9,392 nucleotides of DNA from Spirochaetaceae bacterium (GTDB lineage Bacteria > Spirochaetota > Spirochaetia > Treponematales > Treponemataceae). The notes under the pieces were generated by a model. That model was not told where the DNA came from, made no database searches, and saw only the letters and a list, made by a program, of their open reading frames with translations. The stretch is taken from assembly GCA_031271875.1 (NCBI GenBank), contig JAISVD010000183.1, positions 1 through 9,392 of the forward strand. Direction: 5' to 3'. The position numbers and the translations under genes were made by a program. Below are positions 1-5,139 of this stretch, in pieces (positions within the stretch are counted from its first letter, which is position 1; each line of letters starts with the position of its first letter).

Positions 1-131
1 GGTAGAATAAAATGTCAAGTAAAAGTTCAGGGTATCCCACGGTTACTCCTGTAAAAGCTCTGTCCCCGTTTGGTCCCTGGGTTGTTTTTTCTTTATATAT
101 CAGGAAAAAAAATGCAGACTGTAAAAGTTCC

Positions 132-195
132 GCATATATTCAATCGGCAATTGGATAAGCGGCATTCAGGATAGCCTTGCCGACCGAATATACGC
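132..195 (-). ncRNA. Candidate minus-strand RNA stem-loop around repeat 1
   Basis: Arms 132-150 and 177-195 are inverted repeats matching at 16 of 19 positions. The three differences are A/C mismatches in a plus-strand transcript but G-U wobbles in a minus-strand transcript. A minus-strand RNA could therefore form an uninterrupted 19-bp stem closing a 26-nt loop made of the 29-bp repeat. A run of eight U would follow about 20 nt after the stem (plus 105-112). This is seen in the sequence; that it is an expressed RNA is inference. Confidence 0.3.
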
Positions 196-277
196 AAAAA
201 CTGATACAGCCTACAAAGCGCAAACCGTAAACATCCTGTCGGTTATTACCGGGTGCGTCCAATTGGATAAGCGGCAT
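140..277 (-). CDS. Possible 45-aa ORF spanning the repeat pair
   Basis: The ORF reads ATG (277-275) to TGA (142-140). It starts MPLIQLDAPGNNR and ends KAILNAAYPIAD, using the two 29-bp repeats in different frames. No clear Shine-Dalgarno precedes the ATG, the composition is cysteine- and aromatic-rich, and no known family is recognised. It is more likely an accidental frame inside a dispersed repeat than a real protein, but it is recorded because it is uninterrupted across both repeats. Confidence 0.15.
   Translation of the reverse strand: MPLIQLDAPGNNRQDVYGLRFVGCISFCVYSVGKAILNAAYPIAD
148..176. repeat. 29-bp direct repeat, copy 1
   Basis: This stretch begins CAATTGGATAAGCGG and ends CAGGATAGCC. 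It is identical over 29 bases to copy 2 at 260-288. The copies are 112 bp apart start to start, with an 83-bp spacer. The bases on either side differ, so the identity is sharply bounded. Read on the minus strand, copy 1 can encode ILNAAYPI followed shortly by a stop. Confidence 0.9.
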
Positions 278-288
278 TCAGGATAGCC
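260..288. repeat. 29-bp direct repeat, copy 2
   Basis: Identical to 148-176. On the minus strand one frame also reads ILNAAYPI and soon stops, while another frame supplies the ATG of the short ORF at 140-277. Only two copies are present and the spacer is 83 bp, so this is not a CRISPR array. Confidence 0.9.
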
Positions 289-370
289 CGTTGTCCGCTC
301 CGGCAATATCAGGACGATTTATGGCGCACAGGGGACTAACTGAGCTACCAATTATTCCCCCACGCTGAAA

Positions 371-400
371 CCCTCCCATTTCTCTCTGGAAATGGGAGGG
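371..400 (-). terminator. Perfect 12-bp hairpin past the barrel gene
   Basis: CCCTCCCATTTC (371-382) pairs perfectly with GAAATGGGAGGG (389-400) around a 6-nt loop. On the minus strand, the direction of the beta-barrel gene ending at 493, the stem is followed only by UUU and then mixed sequence. It is therefore a strong transcript-end hairpin with a poor U-tract. Termination or 3'-end protection is inferred from its position. Confidence 0.45.
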
Positions 401-417
401 TAATTGCATATCAAGGA

Positions 418-472
418 AGCTGTCCGAACAATGCTGCACAACTTTATTCGGATTAAACTTGTTCAGACAGCT
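418..472 (-). terminator. Long imperfect dyad just past the barrel gene stop
   Basis: AGCTGTCCGAACAA (418-431) pairs with TTGTTCAGACAGCT (459-472) over 14 positions with one mismatch, around a 27-nt loop. The loop contains TTCGG, which could alternatively pair with CCGAA inside the left arm. It lies 20 bp beyond the stop of the minus-strand gene. There is no good U-tract, so a 3'-end structure or dispersed repeat is as likely as an intrinsic terminator. Confidence 0.4.
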
Positions 473-492
473 CTCTTTCCCCTACAGGGAAT

Positions 493-1773
493 TTAGAACC
501 AGTACTCAAACCCAACAGGGATTGACCAAGACATATGAGTTTTGTTTTTGAATTTTAGATCTGAACCATCAACCTTAGTACCATCAGCACTAACATCTGA
601 ACCAATCTGGAAAGCCGCATATACTGCGCCACCGCCTACATTCTTCTGAATATAAGGCATGATATTATACTCTACATAGGAATTCCATACCACGTGCTCT
701 CTCTTTGACTCACTGGTATATTTGAACTCACCAAGAAAACCAAGAATAACAATTCCAAGATCATAAGACGGGTTTATTGTTGCACCGATCGCCATACCAC
801 CGTCTATTGAATAACTATCTCCACTATCCGGCTTCCATGTGGCCTTCTGCCCCACACTAAAAAGTACACCACCAGCAACATTAAACGCCCCGGCTTTAAA
901 ATTTGCTCTAAGACTTGCTTCCATTGCAGGCTGATACTCAACTTTTTCAGTCACAAATTCCTCTGTTGAAACGAAAGGCATCTCAAACCCAGCATACAGA
1001 CCAAGATTTTCAACCGCAGTAAGTGTAAACCCAAGGGCTACCCTGTTTGAATCCCCAGCTAACCCATCAAAAGGCGACAATACACCCTTTATAAAGGTAT
1101 CAGGTTTAACCAACACAGAGTCTGAGGAATCCAATTTTCCGGTACCGCCTGCAAAAGAAAGAACAAGCTGTCCGATATCAGTGATTGTGTATGCGACACG
1201 ACCCATAGTGTGGGCAAAAACATGTTCCGCGATATCTCCTCCCTCTTTAGTAGGCACGGTCACTGCAATATACAGATTTTCTATGGGAAACAGTTCAAGA
1301 GATGTACCGGAACATACCTCATATCCCCAGCCATTTAATATACCTCTGTAGTTGTCACCTTTCCAGCCATTCCGTCCATACATCCTCGGAGGAAGAATAT
1401 CATCATTAAAAGTAATCACTCCAACATTCGGATTACCGCCGCCCCAGAAATATCCAAGGGTAATTTTCATCACATCGAGGGGCTGCCACCAGATATTGGA
1501 TAAATAGTGATATGGCTCACCCGGACGAAGCTGTATCCAGCCTCCAAAGTTGCCGTCTTCATTTGTGGCGGTCACATTGACCCGGCTGCGTACAGGAGCT
1601 AACGCACTCTTTGAAGGAGCCATACCCCACTTTGTCTGAAGTTTGCTGTCTTCTTTATCATCACCAGAAACGACCTCCCAGTTACCGACAACACTTCCCC
1701 CTACACTCACTTCTGCAAACGCTGCGGCTGCCACCAGAGCGAATGCAATTGAAAGAGCAATAAGCCTTTTCAT
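493..1773 (-). CDS. Outer-membrane beta-barrel (porin-like) protein
   Basis: A 426-residue exported protein. The start is placed at the MKRLIALSIAF methionine because AAGGAGG lies just upstream on the minus strand (about 1779-1785). The frame extends 11 codons further, to 1806, but those codons fall in the operator region. Residues 1-20 are a signal peptide (KR, hydrophobic core, AAAAFA) with likely cleavage before EVSVGG. The mature part is rich in alternating polar/hydrophobic, glycine and aromatic segments with no transmembrane helices. It ends IPVGFEYWF, the terminal phenylalanine typical of barrels inserted by BamA. Substrate and exact family are not recognised, though lineage-specific barrels of this type are common in treponemes. 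It is divergent from an XRE regulator with shared operators, so its expression is probably switched by that regulator. Confidence 0.8.
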   Translation of the reverse strand: MKRLIALSIAFALVAAAAFAEVSVGGSVVGNWEVVSGDDKEDSKLQTKWGMAPSKSALAPVRSRVNVTATNEDGNFGGWIQLRPGEPYHYLSNIWWQPLDVMKITLGYFWGGGNPNVGVITFNDDILPPRMYGRNGWKGDNYRGILNGWGYEVCSGTSLELFPIENLYIAVTVPTKEGGDIAEHVFAHTMGRVAYTITDIGQLVLSFAGGTGKLDSSDSVLVKPDTFIKGVLSPFDGLAGDSNRVALGFTLTAVENLGLYAGFEMPFVSTEEFVTEKVEYQPAMEASLRANFKAGAFNVAGGVLFSVGQKATWKPDSGDSYSIDGGMAIGATINPSYDLGIVILGFLGEFKYTSESKREHVVWNSYVEYNIMPYIQKNVGGGAVYAAFQIGSDVSADGTKVDGSDLKFKNKTHMSWSIPVGFEYWF

Positions 1774-1793
1774 TTTTTCCTCCTTAAAAATCA

Positions 1794-1874
1794 TCGCTAA
1801 TAACAAGTATATTACTTGGTATTAACAACAATATAACTTGTTAATACCAAGTTGTCAACCCTTGTTATTAGCAT
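1794..1874. promoter_or_regulatory. Four-site operator array in divergent promoter region
   Basis: Four 13-bp sites resemble the pseudo-palindrome TTGnTATTAnCAA: 1794-1806 (minus, TTGTTATTAGCGA), 1816-1828 (plus, TTGGTATTAACAA), 1838-1850 (minus, same sequence) and 1862-1874 (plus, TTGTTATTAGCAT). Centres are 22, 22 and 24 bp apart, about two helical turns. The inner pair forms a perfect 13-bp inverted repeat (1814-1826 with 1840-1852) and the outer pair a perfect 12-bp one (1796-1807 with 1861-1872). Both share a centre near 1833. The adjacent XRE protein is the obvious candidate ligand, which is an inference. Confidence 0.7.
1830..1858 (-). promoter_or_regulatory. Sigma70-like promoter of the barrel gene
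   Basis: On the minus strand a perfect TTGACA (1858-1853) is followed by a 17-bp spacer and TATATT (1835-1830). Transcription would begin near 1823 and leave about 50 nt of leader before the ATG at 1773. One operator copy fills the spacer and another covers the start site, as expected for repression. Confidence 0.75.
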
Positions 1875-1879
1875 ATGAT
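1852..1879 (+). promoter_or_regulatory. Sigma70-like promoter of the XRE regulator gene
   Basis: TTGTCA (1852-1857) is followed by a 16-bp spacer and TATGAT (1874-1879). Its -35 lies in the same TTGTCAA palindrome that supplies the perfect -35 of the divergent promoter, so the two polymerases should compete. Transcription would start near 1886, just before the GGAGGG at 1887-1892. That excludes the frame's first ATG at 1875, which lies inside the -10 box. Confidence 0.6.
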
Positions 1880-1895
1880 TAATAATGGAGGGTAT

Positions 1896-2231
1896 ATGAA
1901 TACGGAACCGGAAACTGTACGGAAAACGCTATCCATAAACATGAAGAGGTATCGGAAACTGCTGGGCCTTTCACAGGAAAAACTTGCCGAGGCCGCAGGG
2001 CTTTCGTCGCAGACAATCAATGATATAGAGGGATGCAGAATGTGGGTAAGCGATAAAACAATTGCGAAACTCTCTGATGCGCTTCATGTTGAAGTATATC
2101 AGCTGCTTATTTCCCGCAGTATGCAGGAATCGCCGCCGGTTTCATCCCCTGAAATGCTGCTGGACCTTCAACGGAATGTAAAAAAGGCTATCGATTCACT
2201 ATTTGACGAGACATTAAAAAACAGCTATTAA
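1896..2231 (+). CDS. XRE-family (Cro/CI-type) transcriptional regulator
   Basis: A 111-residue protein starting MNTEPETVRK. The start at 1896 is preceded by GGAGGG (1887-1892); the upstream ATG at 1875 sits on the putative -10 box. Residues about 10-65 form a Cro/CI-type helix-turn-helix: a helix with KRYRKLLGLSQEKLAEAAG, the recognition segment LSSQTINDIEG, then the closing helices TIAKLSDALHVEVYQLL. The remaining C-terminal part is short and polar and could be a dimerisation tail; no ligand-binding domain is present. It is divergent from the beta-barrel gene across an operator array that overlaps both promoters. The likely role is to repress that gene and itself. The domain is clear; the target is inferred. 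Confidence 0.85.
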   Translation: MNTEPETVRKTLSINMKRYRKLLGLSQEKLAEAAGLSSQTINDIEGCRMWVSDKTIAKLSDALHVEVYQLLISRSMQESPPVSSPEMLLDLQRNVKKAIDSLFDETLKNSY

Positions 2232-2440
2232 AATGGTATTATTTCAGTACTATGTCCCTCTGGATATGTTCATGTTCACTTCCATATAATCCGCATATTT
2301 TTTTGAATACATTGCACAATCAGTTACATACTGTACAAATTTCTTCTCTGGTATATCTGTTTTCTCTGTACAAAACCGATATTTTTGCTATATTAATAAG
2401 GTATGCTTTTCCAGAATCCGGTTTTTGAAGGAGAGATTGG
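2232..2440 (+). promoter_or_regulatory. AT-rich leader region of htrA
   Basis: This 208-bp stretch must contain the htrA promoter, but no pair of boxes stands out. The best partial matches are TATAAT at 2285-2290, with a poor TGGATA 18 bp upstream, and TATATT at 2389-2394. CTGTACAAA occurs twice, at 2331-2339 and 2366-2374, 35 bp apart. Each copy includes the palindrome TGTACA, so these could be paired protein-binding sites. Confidence 0.25.
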
Positions 2441-3709
2441 GTGAAACTCTATAGCAAACAGCAGGTAATTTTTGCGGCGGTCTGTTCAGCCTTAATAGTA
2501 TTTCTGGGAGCGGTGGGCTTCGGCTTTATCAGGTTTTCCGGGAAGGAAAAAAAAGAGGTTGTCACCTTTATCGCGGAGAGCGCGGAAACAGAGCAGGTGC
2601 AGTCATTCGTACTCCACCAGTCTGCGGATCGCACATCGGCGGAGCAGAACACCGCAGTCAAAACGGACCAGCTCTATGCCGCCGATACGGTTCAAGGGTA
2701 TACCCAGGATGAGCTTCAGAATATCTTCGTCTACGATAAATGCAACGAGGCTGTAGTCAATATTACCACCGAAATCATGGCCATAAACTGGTTTCTTGAG
2801 CCCGTACCCCAGGAGGGCGGTTCAGGTTCGGGTTCTATTATAGATACCAGGGGATATGTACTGACCAACACCCATGTCATCAAGGACGCCTACAGGATAT
2901 ATATATCCCTTTCCGACGGGACCCAGTATGAGGGAAAGGTAGTGGGCAGCGACGCCGCGAGCGATCTGGCGGTAGTAAAATTTGATCCCCCGAAAAACAT
3001 GGAACTCAAAACCATCTCCTATGGGGATTCGGACAAACTCAAAGTGGGACAGAAGGTACTCGCCATCGGCAACCCCTTCGGGTTTGAACGTACCCTGACA
3101 ACCGGGATAGTTTCCGGTCTGGGAAGGCCCATACAGACTTCGGCAAGCTATATCATCAGGGACATGATACAAACCGATACGGCGATCAATCCGGGAAATT
3201 CCGGGGGCCCCCTTCTGGATACCCAGGGACGGATAATCGGCATCAATACCATGATCTATTCGACATCGGGAAGTTCCGCGGGGATCGGATTTGCCGTTCC
3301 CGTAAGCACCGCCCAGCGGGTGGTTTCAGACCTTATTCAGTTCGGCAAGGTACGCCGGGGAGTTCTCGAAGCGCAGCTTGTGCAGCTCACCCCTTCGATA
3401 GCCAACTATGCGAAGCTCCCCACCAGCAAGGGGCTGCTGGTTTCCCAGATCCAGAGCAGCAGCAACGCCGCGAAAGCGGGAATCCGGGGAGGCACGGAAC
3501 CGGTGCGCTACGGTTCCAGCAGAAACAGCTCCGTCATCTATCTTGGCGGTGATATCATAACAGCCATAAACGACATACCCGTAGCGGCTCTGGCGGATTA
3601 CTACTCGGCCCTGGAAAGCAAAAAACCCGGGGATACGGTAACGGTCACGGTTCTGCGGGGAAAACAGCAGATCGATCTGAAGGTAACCCTTTCGGAGGGG
3701 AATGAATAA
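2441..3709 (+). CDS. htrA: HtrA/Deg-type membrane-anchored serine protease
   Basis: A 422-residue protease expected to degrade or hold misfolded proteins in the periplasm. The GTG start at 2441 has AAGGAG seven bases upstream. Residues 8-31 are a hydrophobic anchor or uncleaved signal, followed by a polar linker to about residue 85. The trypsin-like domain has the full triad: H145 in LTNTHV, D175 in ASDLAVV and S254 in GNSGGPL. One PDZ domain occupies about 305-418, including the substrate-loop region VIYLGGDIITAIND. One PDZ and an anchor make it closer to DegS/HtrA-like proteins than to two-PDZ DegP, so the symbol is used in the broad sense. It stands as a single GC-rich gene between the regulator and the AT-rich Fic block. 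No frameshift or missing catalytic residue is seen. Confidence 0.93.
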   Translation: MKLYSKQQVIFAAVCSALIVFLGAVGFGFIRFSGKEKKEVVTFIAESAETEQVQSFVLHQSADRTSAEQNTAVKTDQLYAADTVQGYTQDELQNIFVYDKCNEAVVNITTEIMAINWFLEPVPQEGGSGSGSIIDTRGYVLTNTHVIKDAYRIYISLSDGTQYEGKVVGSDAASDLAVVKFDPPKNMELKTISYGDSDKLKVGQKVLAIGNPFGFERTLTTGIVSGLGRPIQTSASYIIRDMIQTDTAINPGNSGGPLLDTQGRIIGINTMIYSTSGSSAGIGFAVPVSTAQRVVSDLIQFGKVRRGVLEAQLVQLTPSIANYAKLPTSKGLLVSQIQSSSNAAKAGIRGGTEPVRYGSSRNSSVIYLGGDIITAINDIPVAALADYYSALESKKPGDTVTVTVLRGKQQIDLKVTLSEGNE

Positions 3710-3715
3710 AAAAAT

Positions 3716-3744
3716 GATTACAAAACTGTAAACGTTTTGTAATC
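3716..3744 (-). terminator. 11-bp hairpin after htrA with U-tract on minus strand
   Basis: GATTACAAAAC (3716-3726) pairs perfectly with GTTTTGTAATC (3734-3744) around a 7-nt loop. On the plus strand it starts seven bases after the htrA stop but is not followed by a U-run. On the minus strand it is followed by AUUUUUUUAUU, the layout of an intrinsic terminator. No minus-strand gene is visible upstream of it, so it may block antisense transcription into htrA or serve htrA as a 3'-end stem. Confidence 0.4.
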
Positions 3745-3765
3745 GGTTGAAGAAACAGTTTAATT

Positions 3766-3858
3766 ATGAAAAAGGAGAAAGTCTTACCCTCCCCGAGTGA
3801 ATTCCCCAAGGCGATAGATGGAATTAGTAACACTTGGGAAAGAGAAAATGAGATATGA
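3766..3858 (+). CDS. Possible 30-aa small protein coupled to Fic
   Basis: A 30-codon ORF beginning MKKEKVLPS, whose stop overlaps the Fic start as ATGA (3855-3858), the classic arrangement for translational coupling. Near its C-terminus it contains TWEREN, which formally fits the (S/T)xxxE(G/N) motif of Fic antitoxins. That match is short and could be chance, and real class I antitoxins are about twice this length. There is no convincing Shine-Dalgarno before the ATG; the purine-rich AAAAAGGAG follows it. An in-frame stop at 3748 rules out a much longer version. It could be a leader peptide, a small partner or an accidental frame. Confidence 0.35.
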   Translation: MKKEKVLPSPSEFPKAIDGISNTWERENEI

Positions 3859-4943
3859 CTGATTTTGAAGAATATATCATACAAAGCGAGCCTGATAAAA
3901 AAGAAAAAGGGATTATCTGGCAAACCGCCATCGGTTTGCAGCAGGTTGACGGGCTTAAACCGTCTGCATATCTGATTGAAACAGCAAAACAAAATATTGA
4001 AGGCGATATTACTTTTGACGAAGTGAAAAGTCGCATTGAAGCTTATTATAAAACAGAGTTGGTCAGACAGAATATCACAGCGGATGATCGAACAGAAGAA
4101 GCCGATAAAGTTTCTGCAAGAATAGCCGAAATACTGTCGGAAAAAACTTTTTCTTTCTCTCCAACCGAATATATTGGAATTCACCGCCGGCTTTTCAGCG
4201 GAATTTATAAGTTTGCTGGTAAAATCAGAGATTATAACATCACAAAATCCGAATGGGTGCTAGACGGCGAAACGGTGCTGTATGCGGGCGCCGATATGTT
4301 GAAAGCAACTTTGGAATACGATTTTGAGCAGGAAAAGAAGTTCAGTTACACAGGATTATCTCAACAACAGATTATTGAACATATCGCACATTTTATTGCA
4401 GAGCTATGGCAAATTCATATATTCGGTGAGGGAAACACGCGGACCACAGCCGTTTTTCTGATCAAATATTTACGCAAACTTGGTTTTCAGGATGTGAATA
4501 ATGAACTGTTTGCCCAACATTCGTGGTATTTCCGCAATGCACTTGTAAGAGCAAACTATGAAAACATAGCGCAAGGAGTTCACCGAACTTATACATATCT
4601 TGTCCGTTTTCTTTCCGGTATGTTGTTGAAAGAAAGCAATATCCTGAAAAACAGAGAATTGCATATTAAATTTATTGCTCTTGCAAATACAGGTATAAAT
4701 GTCACCGATAAGGTCACCGATAATGTCACCGATAATGTCACCGATAGGAATTCAAAAATAATAGCGCTGATAAAGGGAGATAATCATATTTCCACAGCAA
4801 AAATGGCAATGATTCTTTCTGTAAGTAAACGAACAATATTAAGAGATCTGGAGAAATTAAAACAATCAGGACAAATCTTTCGTGAAGGAGACGAAAAAAC
4901 TGGAAGTTGGTTAATCGCAGCAAAGGAACCATACAATGAATAA
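3855..4943 (+). CDS. Fic-domain protein with VbhA-like N-terminus and winged-helix tail
   Basis: A 362-residue protein; Fic domains normally transfer AMP or another NMP to a target hydroxyl. Residues 1-65 (start MTDFEEYIIQ, then LQQVDGLKPS and NIEGDITFDEV) resemble the VbhA-like antitoxin domain fused to many Fic proteins, with an Asp where inhibitory helices usually carry Glu. The Fic core spans about 95-255. Its motif is HIFGEGNTRTTA at 188-199: catalytic H188, E192 and R196 are present, but the usual GNGR is GNTR and the last Arg is Ala. Residues 282-297 are four VTD-based repeats, followed by a winged-helix domain (298-355, with a helix-turn-helix LSVSKRTILRDLEKLKQSG). The gene is AT-richer than htrA and uvrB on either side, suggesting acquisition. 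A DNA-binding tail suggests autoregulation. No separate promoter was recognised. Confidence 0.88.
   Translation: MTDFEEYIIQSEPDKKEKGIIWQTAIGLQQVDGLKPSAYLIETAKQNIEGDITFDEVKSRIEAYYKTELVRQNITADDRTEEADKVSARIAEILSEKTFSFSPTEYIGIHRRLFSGIYKFAGKIRDYNITKSEWVLDGETVLYAGADMLKATLEYDFEQEKKFSYTGLSQQQIIEHIAHFIAELWQIHIFGEGNTRTTAVFLIKYLRKLGFQDVNNELFAQHSWYFRNALVRANYENIAQGVHRTYTYLVRFLSGMLLKESNILKNRELHIKFIALANTGINVTDKVTDNVTDNVTDRNSKIIALIKGDNHISTAKMAMILSVSKRTILRDLEKLKQSGQIFREGDEKTGSWLIAAKEPYNE
4698..4745 (+). repeat. Four tandem 12-bp repeats inside the fic gene
   Basis: The unit AATGTCACCGAT occurs four times in a row; the second copy begins AAG instead of AAT. It encodes NVTD KVTD NVTD NVTD (residues 282-297), joining the Fic core to the winged-helix domain. 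The unit is a multiple of three, so copy-number slippage would lengthen or shorten the linker without shifting frame. Confidence 0.95.
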
Positions 4944-5139
4944 AACACACAAACTTATAGAAAAAGATTTTAATGAAATTTTGCAAATCAGTAAAACATT
5001 TATGGTCGAAATTGCAAAACTTTCTGAGTTTTGCAATTTCCTCAAACAATATGCAATAGTGCCTTGGGTATTCATTCCCTCAGCACGAGTAAAAGGAAGA
5101 AAAACGCATGAGACCTTTCAAGGTTATATCCGCTTATGA
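4936..5139 (+). CDS. Doubtful 67-aa ORF between fic and uvrB
   Basis: This frame starts MNKTHKLIEKDFNEI. Its ATG overlaps the Fic stop by 8 bp and its stop lies 32 bp inside uvrB. The Shine-Dalgarno is weak (GGAA about 10 bases upstream). Residues about 25-36 are simply the translation of the perfect hairpin at 5008-5040, and the C-terminal part reads through the uvrB ribosome-binding site. No family is recognised. Overlap coupling to fic is its only positive evidence; a non-coding spacer is more likely. Confidence 0.2.
   Translation: MNKTHKLIEKDFNEILQISKTFMVEIAKLSEFCNFLKQYAIVPWVFIPSARVKGRKTHETFQGYIRL
5008..5040. repeat. Perfect 14-bp inverted repeat upstream of uvrB
   Basis: GAAATTGCAAAACT (5008-5021) pairs without mismatch with AGTTTTGCAATTTC (5027-5040) around the loop TTCTG. 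The stem is AT-rich and no U-run follows on either strand, so it is not a canonical terminator. It sits between the end of fic and the uvrB start and may be a dispersed palindromic repeat or a transcript-processing or attenuation hairpin. Confidence 0.85.

Larger units (their letters stand above)
1..492. other. Gene-poor region with repeats and hairpins
   Basis: No reading frame here looks like an ordinary gene. The decamer GTAAAAGTTC occurs at 19-28 and 121-130, with a one-base variant at 51-60. Two identical 29-bp direct repeats, a 19-bp stem-loop and two strong dyads are described separately. The dyads lie past the 3' end of the minus-strand beta-barrel gene and probably belong to its transcript end. 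The rest looks like degenerate intergenic sequence. Confidence 0.6.

Noticed and set aside
148..288. 29-bp repeats as a CRISPR array
   Set aside because: Only two copies with an 83-bp spacer, no third repeat, no cas gene nearby.
336..347. Minus-strand TAGCTCAGTTAG resembles a tRNA D-arm
   Set aside because: No T-arm (GGTTCRA), no anticodon stem at the right distance and no acceptor pairing follow it.
1774..1806. Eleven extra N-terminal codons for the beta-barrel protein
   Set aside because: They precede the signal peptide, overlap an operator copy, and the AAGGAGG ribosome-binding site lies inside them.
1875..1895. Earlier ATG for the XRE regulator
   Set aside because: It lies within the predicted -10 box, and the GGAGGG at 1887-1892 serves the ATG at 1896.
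2822..3172. 116-aa minus-strand ORF inside htrA
   Set aside because: Shadow of the protease domain coding sequence.
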